Source of the DNA: Pseudomonas viridiflava
GTDB lineage: Bacteria; Pseudomonadota; Gammaproteobacteria; Pseudomonadales; Pseudomonadaceae
Direction: 5' to 3'
Assembly: GCF_900589395.1 (NCBI RefSeq)
Contig: NZ_UUIS01000001.1
Span: forward strand, 454,460 to 518,459
DNA length: 64,000 nt
A program made the translations under genes and the position numbers. Below the pieces are notes generated by a model, which ran no database searches, had not been told where the DNA came from, and saw only the letters and a list, made by a program, of their open reading frames with translations. Position 1 is the first letter of the stretch, and the number at the start of each line of letters is the position of its first letter. Below, piece after piece: positions 1 to 8,592 of this stretch.

Positions 1-546
1 GGCAAAGGGCGAAGCCACGATCACGCTGATGATCAGCGGGTTGGAAAACACGCTCTTGATCACGCTCCACGGGTCGGATTTGATCACCGGGCTATACACC
101 GCCAGGATCATGGTCGACAGCGCGTTGTAATACACGATGACCATTGCCGCCAGGATCGCGCCCACCGAAATCCCGTGATCACCGTACATGCTCGCCGCCA
201 GCGCCAGCCCCACCACGCCGTTGTTGCCCCGAAACGCGCCCTGGACGTAGATGCCGCGGTCGGCAAAAGGAATGCGCCAGATCGCCCAGCCCCATAGCAG
301 CGCAAAGCTGAGCAAGGTCGCGACGGAGAAGAAAATCAGCAGGTCGGCTTGCAGGGCGGTCTTGAGGTCGGCATGCACGATGCCCATGAACAGCAGGGCC
401 GGCATGGTGACATTGAAGACCAGCGACGAGGCGGTGACGATGAAGCCGTCGTTGATTGCCCCGATACGCTTGAGAAACACGCCCATGAACAGCATGGCAA
501 ACACCGGTGCCGTGACATTGAGTGTTTCCAGAAAAATAGCCAGCAT
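1..546 (-). CDS. AEC family transporter (N-terminal part, cut by window edge)
   Basis: The reading frame starts at ATG 546 (MLAIFLETLNVTAPVFAMLF) and runs off the left edge, giving the first 182 residues. It is almost entirely hydrophobic helices separated by short charged turns, with the FRGNNGVVGLAL stretch near residue 110 typical of auxin-efflux-carrier (AEC) permeases. AEC proteins are inner-membrane carriers of small organic acids and related solutes; the substrate cannot be told from sequence. The Shine-Dalgarno AGGA sits 9 nt before the start, next to the 3' arm of a strong hairpin at 557-601. The C-terminal half is missing only because the window ends. Confidence 0.85.
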   Translation of the reverse strand, partial: MLAIFLETLNVTAPVFAMLFMGVFLKRIGAINDGFIVTASSLVFNVTMPALLFMGIVHADLKTALQADLLIFFSVATLLSFALLWGWAIWRIPFADRGIYVQGAFRGNNGVVGLALAASMYGDHGISVGAILAAMVIVYYNALSTMILAVYSPVIKSDPWSVIKSVFSNPLIISVIVASPFA

Positions 547-556
547 GCCGTGCGAT

Positions 557-601
557 CCTGTCCCGTCGTTAGGCGGCTAATGATAAGCCAGACGGGACAG
601 G
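557..601 (-). promoter_or_regulatory. 11-bp inverted repeat over the ribosome-binding region of the AEC gene
   Basis: CCTGTCCCGTC at 557-567 is repeated perfectly inverted at 591-601, with an inner GGCT/AGCC pair (575-578, 586-589). In the AEC mRNA the 3' arm reads GACGGGACAGG and ends within the Shine-Dalgarno AGGA, 11 nt before ATG 546. It could be an mRNA hairpin that limits translation or a regulator operator. The repeat is seen; the role is inferred. Confidence 0.5.
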
Positions 602-640
602 GTTTTACCAGATATTACGCCATGCCCGTACGCGATCAGC

Positions 641-696
641 CTGTGTCACTGACACAGCGCCAAGGCGGCACGCCAAGGCGGAGCGCCAAGGCGGCA
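641..696. repeat. Perfect palindrome followed by three 13-bp tandem repeats
   Basis: CTGTGTC-ACT-GACACAG at 641-657 is a perfect 7+3+7 palindrome of operator shape, about 95 bp upstream of the AEC start. It abuts three 13-bp units with the core CGCCAAGGCGG at 658, 671 and 684. Each core holds a small CGCC-AA-GGCG palindrome. Function is unknown. The palindrome could be an operator for the AEC gene. Confidence 0.5.
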
Positions 697-725
697 CGCT
701 GGCGCACAGCAAACACGGGGCCTGT

Positions 726-848
726 GTAGGAGCGCGCTTGCCGGTATGCCGGACCACCGCGACCGGCTGCGTTAGCAGTCGTAAATTTTCAGCGTTTCGA
801 AGATCTTGCGAGCGCTTCGCACTCGGTCGCGGGCAAGCGCGCTCCTAC
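726..848. repeat. REPIN (paired REP element), copy 1
   Basis: A 123-bp element opens with GTAGGAGCGCGCTTGCC and closes with GGCAAGCGCGCTCCTAC, so the two REP arms form one long imperfect hairpin around a conserved spacer. Its reverse complement matches 10098-10220 nearly base for base over the same length. Such elements are non-autonomous and are moved by RAYT transposases. No RAYT gene lies in this window. Confidence 0.9.
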
Positions 849-913
849 GGTGGGTGAACTCAGTCAGTTGTTTTGTGCATGATGAGAGCGGCAGGGCCGC
901 AATCCGCTTCAGA

Positions 914-2647
914 CTACGAAGCCTGCGGCTCGACCGCCAGCTCCACCACCTCAGGTCGCTTGAGCACGGCGTACAGCACGCCGGTCACCAGGCTGCCGGC
1001 GACGATGGCCAGCAGGTACAGCAGCGCATGGTTGATGGCGTTGGGAATCAGCATCACGAACAACCCACCGTGGGGCGCCATCAGCTTGCAGCCGAAGTAC
1101 ATCGACAACGCACCGGTCAGCGCCCCCCCGGCAATGCTGGCCGGGATCACCCGCAACGGGTCCTTGGCCGCAAACGGAATGGCGCCTTCGGAGATAAAGC
1201 ACAGCCCCAGCACAAACGACGCCTTGCCCGCCTCGCGTTCGCTCTGGGCGAACTTGCGCCGCGCCAGCACACTGGCGATGCCCATGCCGATCGGCGGCAC
1301 CATGCCGGCGGCCATCGCCGCAGCCATCGGCGCGTAGCTCTGCGAGGCCAGCAGCCCGACCGAGAACGCATAGGAGGCCTTGTTGATCGGTCCGCCCAGG
1401 TCGACACACATCATCGCCCCCAGCACCACACCCAGCAGGATCGCATTGGCCGTGCCCATGGTTTCCAGAAACTGAGTCAGCGCCGCCAGCATGCCGGCCA
1501 CCGGCCGGCCCACCACGTAGATCATCATCAGGCCGGTGAACAGGCTGGCCAGCAGCGGAATGATCAGGATCGGCTTGAGCGCCTCGACGCTGGACGGCAG
1601 GCGCGCATAGCGGTTGATCCACTTGGCGCTGTAGCCGGCCAGAAAGCCGGCGACGATGCCGCCAATGAAACCGGCGCCCAGGGTGCTGGCCAGCAGGCCG
1701 CCGATCATGCCCGGCGCCAGGCCCGGACGGTCGGCAATCGACCAGGCGATATAGCCGGCCAGCAACGGCACCATCAGCTTGAACGCAGCTTCACCACCGA
1801 TCTGCATCAGCGCCGCGGCCAGCGTGCCCTCCTGCTTGAAAGCCTCGATGCCGAACACAAACGACAGGGCAATCAACAGGCCGCCCGCCACCACCATCGG
1901 CAGCATGAACGACACACCGGTCAGCAAATGCTTGTAGATACCGGCGCTTTCGGACTTGGCCGGCGCCTTGGCCGTGTCAGCGCTGCTTTCGACCTTGGCC
2001 TCGGCCAGGGCCTTGCCCAGCGTGGCATCCGGCTGCTTGAGGGCAATGCCGGTGCCGCAGCGGTAGATGCGCTTGCCGGCAAAACGCTCGGTCGCCACTT
2101 CGATGTCGGTGGCCAGCAGCACCACGTCGGCCTCACTGATGGCCTGCGGGCTGAGCGGCGTGCGGGCGCCGACCGAGCCTTGGGTTTCCACCTGCAGCGC
2201 GTGCCCCAGGCGTTTGGCCGACTGTTGCAGGGCTTCGGCAGCCATGAAGGTGTGCGCCACCCCGGTCGGGCAGGCGGTAATGGCCACGATCCGTGCGGGG
2301 CCCTGAGCTGTCGATGCCGGCTCGCTGGCCACGGCTTGCCAGGGCTGCGCCTGTTCGGCGGCGCGCTTCAGGAAGGCGTCCACATCCTGCAACGCTTGCG
2401 CCGGGGCGGCCTGGAACAGGCGCTTGCCGGCAAAGCGGTTCAGGTCCAGCGCACCGCTGTACACCGCCACGATCAGGTCGGCCTGCTCGATGTCCTGCGC
2501 CGACAACTGGCGCTCAGGCTTGTGCGGGTCGACCACCTCGACGCAGGTTTCCCAACCCAGGCGCTGGGCGGCAGCCGCCAGCAGGCGGGCACTCAGAACG
2601 CTGCTGACCTTGCCGTTGGGGCAGGCCGTTACTATGGCTAATTTCAT
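914..2647 (-). CDS. fruA: PTS fructose transporter subunit IIB'BC
   Basis: This is the membrane permease of the fructose phosphotransferase system; it imports fructose as fructose 1-phosphate. There are two EIIB-type domains at the N-terminus: a degenerate one (TACPNG, Cys9) and an active one (TACPTGVAHTF, phospho-acceptor Cys about residue 126). A linker near residue 200 leads to the EIIC membrane domain with about eight hydrophobic segments and the GGPINKASYAF motif. At 577 aa it has the usual length. ATG 2647 is preferred over TTG 2650 because GAGG lies 8 nt before it. It is the last gene of fruBKA, 14 nt after fruK, and presumably under FruR control. Confidence 0.95.
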   Translation of the reverse strand: MKLAIVTACPNGKVSSVLSARLLAAAAQRLGWETCVEVVDPHKPERQLSAQDIEQADLIVAVYSGALDLNRFAGKRLFQAAPAQALQDVDAFLKRAAEQAQPWQAVASEPASTAQGPARIVAITACPTGVAHTFMAAEALQQSAKRLGHALQVETQGSVGARTPLSPQAISEADVVLLATDIEVATERFAGKRIYRCGTGIALKQPDATLGKALAEAKVESSADTAKAPAKSESAGIYKHLLTGVSFMLPMVVAGGLLIALSFVFGIEAFKQEGTLAAALMQIGGEAAFKLMVPLLAGYIAWSIADRPGLAPGMIGGLLASTLGAGFIGGIVAGFLAGYSAKWINRYARLPSSVEALKPILIIPLLASLFTGLMMIYVVGRPVAGMLAALTQFLETMGTANAILLGVVLGAMMCVDLGGPINKASYAFSVGLLASQSYAPMAAAMAAGMVPPIGMGIASVLARRKFAQSEREAGKASFVLGLCFISEGAIPFAAKDPLRVIPASIAGGALTGALSMYFGCKLMAPHGGLFVMLIPNAINHALLYLLAIVAGSLVTGVLYAVLKRPEVVELAVEPQAS

Positions 2648-2661
2648 CAACGTCGCCTCTC

Positions 2662-3603
2662 TTATTGTCCGGTCAGGTCGCGCACGGTCACACCGCTGGC
2701 GAGTCGTTCAAGGTGCGCGGCATCGGTGATGCCGAAACCGATCTGGGTCACGGCCATGGCCGCAATGGCGGTGGCGGTGCGCAAGGTCTGCGCCGGGGCC
2801 TGCCCGCTGAGCAGGCCGTGCAGCATGCCGGCCAGCAACGAGTCGCCGGCGCCCACGGTGCTGGCAACCGTCACCTTGGGTGGTTGCGCGTGCCAGGTGC
2901 CTTGGGCACTGAACCAGTTCACGCCATCGGCACCCTGGGAAATCACCACATGCTCGATGCCCTGGGCCTGCAGGCGACGGGCAGCCTGGGCCTGTTCAGC
3001 CGCCGATTCGACCGGCACGCCCAGCGCGTCGGCCAGTTCCTCGGTGTTGGGCTTGACCAGCCAGGGGCCGGCTTCGAGCCCGGCACGCAAGGCCTGGCCG
3101 CTGCTGTCCAGCGCGACGCTCAGACCACGGGCCTTGAGCATCACCAGCAGGCGCTGCAGCCACTGCGGGCTGACGCCACGCGGCAGGCTGCCGGCCACCA
3201 CCACGGCGTCGAAGCCGGGCGCCAACCGTTCAAGACGCTCGAACAGGCGCTGCTGGTCGTCGTCGCTGATCACCAGACCCGGGCCGTTCACATCAGTGAT
3301 GCAACCGCCCGCCTCGGCCAGCTTGATATTGCTGCGGGTTTCACCCGGAACGCGGATGAAAGCATCGACAAACCCGCGCGCGGCGAACAGCGCATCGAAC
3401 GCCTGGGGGTTGTCCAGCCCCAGAAAGCCGGTCACGGTCAGCTCATGCCCCAGGTCAGCCAGCACTTGGGCGACATTGAGGCCCTTGCCGGCGGCGTGGG
3501 TCAGCATGGCGTCGCTGCGATTGACTTCTCCGACCTTCAACTGACCCAGTTGTACGGTCAGGTCCAGGGCCGGATTGAGGGTCAGGGTCAGAATCCTGGC
3601 CAT
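2662..3603 (-). CDS. fruK: 1-phosphofructokinase
   Basis: FruK phosphorylates fructose 1-phosphate, the product of FruA uptake, to fructose 1,6-bisphosphate with ATP in the cytoplasm. The 313-aa protein is a PfkB-family (ribokinase-like) kinase. It starts MARILTLTLNPALDLT, has the GGC/NxGPGLVISD substrate region in the first half, and the C-terminal signature VGAGDSLLAGM carrying the catalytic Asp. The start overlaps the fruB stop by one base (TAATG), so translation is coupled. It sits between the PTS phosphoryl-donor gene and the permease gene, as in other pseudomonads. Confidence 0.95.
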   Translation of the reverse strand: MARILTLTLNPALDLTVQLGQLKVGEVNRSDAMLTHAAGKGLNVAQVLADLGHELTVTGFLGLDNPQAFDALFAARGFVDAFIRVPGETRSNIKLAEAGGCITDVNGPGLVISDDDQQRLFERLERLAPGFDAVVVAGSLPRGVSPQWLQRLLVMLKARGLSVALDSSGQALRAGLEAGPWLVKPNTEELADALGVPVESAAEQAQAARRLQAQGIEHVVISQGADGVNWFSAQGTWHAQPPKVTVASTVGAGDSLLAGMLHGLLSGQAPAQTLRTATAIAAMAVTQIGFGITDAAHLERLASGVTVRDLTGQ

Positions 3604-6464
3604 TACAGAGCCTCCACCAGCGCACGGACTTCGGCGGCGCTGCCCACCGTCAGCGCGTCATGCGCCAGGGCCTGAGCACGGCTCAGGCTGAGTTCACGCA
3701 CGCAGGCCTTGACCTCGGCGATGCTGCGCGGCGAGACGCTCAGTTCGTCCACCCCCAGGCCCACCAGCACCGGCACCGCCAGCGGGTCGGCCGCCAGTTC
3801 GCCGCACACGCCCACCCATTTGCCATTGGCATGGGCAGCACGCACGGTCATGTCGATCAGTTGCAAGACTGCCGGGTGCAGGCCGTCGGCCTGGGCCGAA
3901 AGGGTCGGGTGGCCGCGGTCGATGGCCAGGGCGTACTGGGTCAGGTCATTGGTGCCGACGCTGAAAAAGTCGACCTCCTTGGCCAATACCGGTGCCAGCA
4001 AGGCCGCCGACGGCACTTCGACCATGATCCCCAGTTGCAGGTCGCTCACCGGGATTTCCAGACGCAGGCGCTCGACCATGTCGCGGCCCTGGCGCCATTC
4101 GTCGACGCTGCCGACCATCGGGAACATGATGCGCAGCGGCCGGTTGTCGGCGGCGCGCAACAGGGCACGCAATTGCGCTTCCATGATTTCAGGGCGCTGC
4201 AGGGTCAGGCGAATGCCGCGCACCCCCAGGAACGGGTTTTCTTCCTTGTCGATCGGCCAGTACGGCAGCGGCTTGTCGCCACCGACGTCCAGGGTGCGCA
4301 CCACCAGCGGACGCCCGCCCAGGTCGTCGAGGACACGGCGGTATTCGGCTTCCTGGGTCGCTTCGTCCGGCGCCTGGTTGTGGGCCATGAACAGCAATTC
4401 GGTGCGCAGCAGGCCGATGCCTTCGGCGCCCTGCTTGACGGCGGCCGGCGTACCGGTGCTGTCACCGATATTGGCGCAGATTTCCACAGCGTGACCGTCA
4501 CGGGTCACCGCCGGCTCCATACGGGCAGCATGCGCCGCTTGCAGGCGTTGTTCACGGGCATCGCGTTCCTGGGCGGCCCGCTCCAGTACGGCAGCTTCGG
4601 GGGCCACGGTCAGGCGGCCGCGCTGGGCATCGAGCAACAACACGGTGCCCGGCTCGATCAGCAGCACCTGCTCGCCAGCCCCCACCAGCGCGGTGATGCC
4701 CAGGGCCCGGGCGACGATGGCGCTGTGCGCGGTGGCCCCGCCGCGTGCGGTGAGAATGCCGGCGACCCGCGCCGGGTCCAGGCGGGCGACGTCAGAGGGA
4801 CCGACTTCGTCCATGACCAGAATGTAGGGTTGCTCCGGCTCGGCCACCGCCTGCATGCCGCACAGGTGGGCCAGGACACGGCGGCCGACGTCACGCAGGT
4901 CAGCGGCGCGCTCGGCCAGCAGCGCGTCGTTGAGGGCCTCCTGGCGGGCGGCAGCGGTTTCGATCACCGTGTCCCAGGCCGCAGCGGCACTCTTGCCTTG
5001 GTTCACATGCTGCTCGACATCCTGGGTCAGTTCCGGGTCGTCGAGCATTTCCTGGTGGGTGATGAAAATTTCGCCGATGGCCTTGGCCTGGCTGCGCTCG
5101 ATCAACTGGCCGATTTCGTCACGCACCTGGCACAACGCGACTTGCAGACGCTCGCGCTCGGCGGCGGGCGATTCGCCCTGTTGCGGGTATTCGAAAATCT
5201 GCGGCACCTGCACATGCGCAGGCCCCATGGCCACGCCCGGCGAGGCCGGCACGGCGCTGATGATCGCACCGGCCTGTGGCGCGACCACGGCCCGCGGCGC
5301 GACCGGTTGCACCACCGGTGGCACGGCCGCTGCCAGCACCGGCTCGACGCTTTCACCCAGCCCTTGCTCGACCGCTGCCAGCAAGGCCGGCAAGGCATCG
5401 CTGGCAATGGTCGGCTCGGCCACGAATTCCAGGGTCTGGCCCCGGCGTGCGCCCAGGCTCAGCAGTTTGCTCAGGCTCTTGGCCGACACCGCCAGGTCGT
5501 CGCTTTCGACGATGCGCAGGCGGATCTCGCCGTCGAAGCTTTTGGCCAGTTGCGCCAGGACCTTGGCCGGGCGCGCGTGCAGGCCGTGGGCGTTGGCCAG
5601 CACGATTTGCGCGCTGGGCCATTCGGCCGGCACGTCACCGCCCAGCGCTTGCAGCACCGCGCGGCTGTTGGTGGCCTGGCCCAGTTCCTGGCCACGGCCT
5701 TCGATCAGCAAGGCGCACAGGCGCTCAAGCAGATTCTGGTGTGCCTCGCCCAGGCTGGCCAGGCAGAACAGCCCCGTCAGCGGCTGGCCAAGCAGGCGCA
5801 GCGGCTTGTCCGGGGTGACAAAGGCCAGCCCCGGACGCTTGACCATCTGCTCGCTGTGCAGCCACCACAGGCCGTCGCCCAGCGACAGGGCCTCGACCTG
5901 CTGCAACACGGCCGCAAAGCCGTTGTTGACGCAGTCAGCCTTGCGCAACAGGCGCGCGCCACGCCACACCAGTTCTTCGAAGTCATCGACCGACACGCCC
6001 AGGCTGATCATCTGTGCGTCCAGCGCCAGTTCCTGGGGTGCCCCTTGCAGCAACTTAAGCAGGTCTTGCGGCGTTCTGGCCGCACGCAGTGACGGTCCCA
6101 GATCAGCCTCGCCCAGCGCGCGGGTCAATAATTGCAGCAGGCGCAGGTGCTCGTCGGACTTGGCCGCAATGCCGATGGCCAGGTAGACGATCTGCCCGTC
6201 ACCCCAGTCGACACCGTCAGGAAATTGCATCAGGCGCACACCGGTGCTGAACACCTGGTCACGGGTTTCGGGGGTGCCATGCGGAATGGCGATGCCCTGC
6301 CCCAGAAAAGTCGAGCCTTGCTGCTCGCGATCCTGCAGGCCCTTGAGGTAACCGGGTGCTACCAGTCCATCGGCGACCAGATGCTCGGCCAGCAGGTGCA
6401 GTGCGGCAGATTTGTCCACCGCCACCTGGGCCATGGAGATCTGCTCCAGAGTGAGTTCGAGCAT
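3603..6464 (-). CDS. fruB: Fructose PTS multiphosphoryl transfer protein EIIA-HPr-EI
   Basis: This 953-aa protein carries phosphate from phosphoenolpyruvate to FruA. The domains in order are EIIA-Fru (active His62 in IPHGTPE), a spacer region, HPr (LHARPA, His296) and enzyme I (GGATAHSAIVAR phospho-His loop, then the PEP-utilising barrel with the motif VGTNDLTQY). ATG 6464 is chosen because AGGAG lies 7 nt upstream; the open frame extends 34 codons further without a ribosome site or homology. It is the first gene of fruBKA, divergent from fruR, with a FruR-like operator at 6593-6604. Confidence 0.95.
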   Translation of the reverse strand: MLELTLEQISMAQVAVDKSAALHLLAEHLVADGLVAPGYLKGLQDREQQGSTFLGQGIAIPHGTPETRDQVFSTGVRLMQFPDGVDWGDGQIVYLAIGIAAKSDEHLRLLQLLTRALGEADLGPSLRAARTPQDLLKLLQGAPQELALDAQMISLGVSVDDFEELVWRGARLLRKADCVNNGFAAVLQQVEALSLGDGLWWLHSEQMVKRPGLAFVTPDKPLRLLGQPLTGLFCLASLGEAHQNLLERLCALLIEGRGQELGQATNSRAVLQALGGDVPAEWPSAQIVLANAHGLHARPAKVLAQLAKSFDGEIRLRIVESDDLAVSAKSLSKLLSLGARRGQTLEFVAEPTIASDALPALLAAVEQGLGESVEPVLAAAVPPVVQPVAPRAVVAPQAGAIISAVPASPGVAMGPAHVQVPQIFEYPQQGESPAAERERLQVALCQVRDEIGQLIERSQAKAIGEIFITHQEMLDDPELTQDVEQHVNQGKSAAAAWDTVIETAAARQEALNDALLAERAADLRDVGRRVLAHLCGMQAVAEPEQPYILVMDEVGPSDVARLDPARVAGILTARGGATAHSAIVARALGITALVGAGEQVLLIEPGTVLLLDAQRGRLTVAPEAAVLERAAQERDAREQRLQAAHAARMEPAVTRDGHAVEICANIGDSTGTPAAVKQGAEGIGLLRTELLFMAHNQAPDEATQEAEYRRVLDDLGGRPLVVRTLDVGGDKPLPYWPIDKEENPFLGVRGIRLTLQRPEIMEAQLRALLRAADNRPLRIMFPMVGSVDEWRQGRDMVERLRLEIPVSDLQLGIMVEVPSAALLAPVLAKEVDFFSVGTNDLTQYALAIDRGHPTLSAQADGLHPAVLQLIDMTVRAAHANGKWVGVCGELAADPLAVPVLVGLGVDELSVSPRSIAEVKACVRELSLSRAQALAHDALTVGSAAEVRALVEAL

Positions 6465-6592
6465 GCCTTGACTCCTGTGCAGCGCAGCAAGCGCTACCTG
6501 ATTCTTGTTGTAGGTACACGACAGAGTAGAAACAGAAACACGTTTTCGTCTGACATCATCCTGCACACGATAACAGCAAGAAAATCAATTGC

Positions 6593-6604
6593 TGAATCGT
6601 TTAA
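6593..6604 (-). promoter_or_regulatory. Candidate FruR (Cra) operator upstream of fruB
   Basis: The minus strand reads TTAAACGATTCA. From memory, the operator reported for Pseudomonas putida FruR at fruB is TTAAACGTTTCA, one base different. It lies about 130 bp before the fruB start in the fruB/fruR gap, where this repressor is expected to act and be released by fructose 1-phosphate. Confidence 0.55.
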
Positions 6605-6755
6605 TCTTGAAATTGTGCGGCACGTTACTTGATTCTGCAAACCGGTAGAAGCCCACCCCGTCCGATTACTGCTGCGCTCGTCAAATAGGCTGAGCACAGG
6701 GCGTAAACCGATGGTCTGCTGTAAAGATCGCCTCGCATGGGTGAGAATCCGACGG

Positions 6756-6809
6756 CCATGAGGCATTCACGTCCCATGAGGCTCCCACATTCCATGAGGC
6801 GCCACGAAA
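6756..6809 (+). repeat. Three tandem 18-bp repeats in the fruR leader
   Basis: CCATGAGGC starts at 6756, 6774 and 6792, exactly 18 bp apart; the second halves of the units have diverged. Because 18 is a multiple of three, the three ATGs share one frame, which ends at 6835 after overlapping the fruR GTG at 6822. This may be a small upstream frame or only a decayed repeat. Confidence 0.6.
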
Positions 6810-6821
6810 AAGGAACACTCG

Positions 6822-7805
6822 GTGAAACTCAGTGATATAGCCCGCCTGGCGGGTGTTTCGGTGACCACTGCCAGCTATGTGATCAATGGCAAGGCCGAAC
6901 AGCAACGCATCAGTGCCGCGACCGTGGAACGGGTCCGGGCGGTGGTCGAACAGCACGACTTCCGCCCCAACCCCCAGGCCGCCGGCTTGCGCAGCCGCCA
7001 CAGCCGCACCCTGGGCTTTATCCTGCCGGACCTGGAAAACCCCAGTTATGCGCGCATCGCCAAGTTACTGGAACAGGGCGCGCGGGCGCGTGGCTACCAG
7101 CTGCTGATTGCCAGCTCCGACGATGACCCGCTCAGCGAACTGCAACTGCTCCAGTTGTTTCGCGCCCGGCGCTGCGATGCGCTGCTGGTTGCCAGTTGCC
7201 TGCCGGCCAGTGACGACAGTTACCGCCAGCTGCAGGCCAAGGGCATGCCGATCATCGCCATCGACCGGGAAATGGACCATGACCTGTTCTGCTCGGTGGT
7301 CAGCGACGACCAGCAGGCCAGCCTGCAACTGACCCGCAGCCTGCTGCAGAGCCGCCCGCGCCATATTGCCCTGATCGGCGCTCGCCCGGAGCTGAGTGTC
7401 AGCCGTGCCCGGGCCGCAGGTTTCAGGCAAGCCCTGGAGGGTTTTGCCGGCGAGGCGATCATCGAGCATGGCGAGGCCTTCAGCCGCGCCTGTGGCCAGC
7501 GCCTGATGAGCGAGCTGCAACAGCGCTTGGGCGGCCTGCCCGATGCCCTGGTGACCACCTCCTACGTGCTGCTGCAAGGGGTGTTCGATGCCCTGCAACC
7601 TCAGGCCACGCTGCGCCTGGGCACCTTTGGTGACACCCAGTTGCTGGATTTTCTGCCGCTGCCGATCAATGCCATGGCCCAGCAGCATCAACTGATCGCC
7701 GACACCGCCCTGTCACTGGCGCTGGCCGCGATCGAGAGTAATCAGTACCAGCCAGGCGTGCATGCCATCGCCCGCACTTTCAAGCAGCGCATCGGCGAGG
7801 CCTGA
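6822..7805 (+). CDS. fruR: LacI-family fructose regulator FruR (Cra)
   Basis: This 327-aa DNA-binding repressor has the N-terminal LacI helix-turn-helix (KLSDIARLAGVSVTTASYVI), a hinge near residues 50-60, and a periplasmic-binding-protein-like effector domain to the end. The GTG start at 6822 has AGGA 7 nt upstream. Divergence from fruBKA marks it as the fructose operon regulator; in pseudomonads FruR responds to fructose 1-phosphate. It is followed one base later by the tatD-family gene, so the two are probably co-transcribed. Confidence 0.92.
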   Translation: MKLSDIARLAGVSVTTASYVINGKAEQQRISAATVERVRAVVEQHDFRPNPQAAGLRSRHSRTLGFILPDLENPSYARIAKLLEQGARARGYQLLIASSDDDPLSELQLLQLFRARRCDALLVASCLPASDDSYRQLQAKGMPIIAIDREMDHDLFCSVVSDDQQASLQLTRSLLQSRPRHIALIGARPELSVSRARAAGFRQALEGFAGEAIIEHGEAFSRACGQRLMSELQQRLGGLPDALVTTSYVLLQGVFDALQPQATLRLGTFGDTQLLDFLPLPINAMAQQHQLIADTALSLALAAIESNQYQPGVHAIARTFKQRIGEA

Positions 7806-7806
7806 C

Positions 7807-8586
7807 GTGAACCTGATCGACACCCATACCCACCTGGATTTTCCGGACTTCGATGCCGACCGCACCTCGGTGCTGGCGCACAGCCTGGCCCTGGGCGTGC
7901 AGCGCATGGTGGTGCTGGGCGTGTATGAGCGCAACTGGCAAAGGCTGTGGCAACTGTGCCTGGCGCATGCGCCGCTGTACGCCGCCTTCGGCCTGCACCC
8001 GGTGTACCTAGATGAGCATCGCCCCGAGCACGTGCAGGCGCTGGGTGACTGGCTGACACGCCTGAAGGGCCACGCCAAGGTCTGTGCGGTGGGCGAGATC
8101 GGCCTGGATTATTTCCTGCCCCAGCTCGACCGTACGCGCCAGCAGGCGCTGTTCGAGTCGCAACTGGGGCTGGCGGCCGATATCGAGTTACCGGTGTTGC
8201 TGCACGTACGGCGCAGCCATGCCGAGGTCATTGCGACCCTCAAGCGTTACAAGCTCAAGCGCGGCGGTGTCGTGCATGCCTTTGCCGGCAGCGTGGAGCA
8301 GGCCCGCGAGTACATCCGCCTGGGTTACAAACTGGGCCTGGGCGGCGCCGCGACCTGGCCGCAGGCGCTGCGCATGCATCGGGTCTTGCCCCAGTTACCG
8401 CTGGACAGCGTGGTGCTGGAAACCGACGCTCCGGACATGGCGCCAGCCATGCATCCCGGCCAGCGCAACAGCCCGCAGCATTTGCCGGACATCTGCCGGG
8501 CGCTGGCGACCTTGATGAACATCAGCCCCGGGCAACTGGCCCAGGCCAGCACCGACAATGCCCGGCAGGTCCTTGGCTGGTCCTGA
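7807..8586 (+). CDS. TatD-family metal-dependent hydrolase
   Basis: This 259-aa amidohydrolase-fold protein belongs to the TatD/YjjV group of Mg-dependent DNases. The metal-binding DTHTHLDF sits at residues 5-12, VGEIGLDYF at about 95-103, HVRRSH in mid-protein and the final ETDAPDMAP near residue 205. The GTG start at 7807 is chosen because the family begins with this (V/M)NLIDTHTHLD stretch; an in-frame ATG at 7762 would overlap fruR without a homologous extension. The physiological substrate is uncertain: 3'-5' DNA/RNA exonuclease activity is known for TatD itself. Confidence 0.88.
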   Translation: MNLIDTHTHLDFPDFDADRTSVLAHSLALGVQRMVVLGVYERNWQRLWQLCLAHAPLYAAFGLHPVYLDEHRPEHVQALGDWLTRLKGHAKVCAVGEIGLDYFLPQLDRTRQQALFESQLGLAADIELPVLLHVRRSHAEVIATLKRYKLKRGGVVHAFAGSVEQAREYIRLGYKLGLGGAATWPQALRMHRVLPQLPLDSVVLETDAPDMAPAMHPGQRNSPQHLPDICRALATLMNISPGQLAQASTDNARQVLGWS

Positions 8587-8592
8587 GCCGGC

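Larger units (their letters stand above)
547..913. other. Intergenic region between AEC permease and fruA
   Basis: This 367-bp gap holds, from left to right, the AEC leader hairpin, the 641-657 palindrome with its 13-bp repeats, and a complete REPIN (726-848). Near the fruA stop there is a weak GCGGC-AGG-GCCGC stem at 888-900 without a T-run. No coding sequence is convincing here. Confidence 0.7.
6465..6821. other. fruB-fruR divergent control region
   Basis: This 357-bp gap carries the control signals of the fructose operon and of fruR. It includes the operator-like TTAAACGATTCA (minus strand, 6593-6604), a second LacI-style near-palindrome GAAACACGTTTTC at 6535-6547, and three 18-bp repeats just before fruR. 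A 32-codon frame (ATG 6737 to TGA 6835) crosses these repeats and overlaps the fruR start out of frame. I see no other gene. Confidence 0.7.

Noticed and set aside
806-2641. A 611-codon open frame on the plus strand
   Set aside because: It is the mirror of fruA: rich in His, Gln and Arg, no domain, and begins inside the REPIN. High-GC genes leave such long antisense frames.
3660-6092. An 810-codon plus-strand open frame
   Set aside because: Antisense to fruB; composition is His/Arg/Gln-rich without motifs, while fruB has all three PTS domains.
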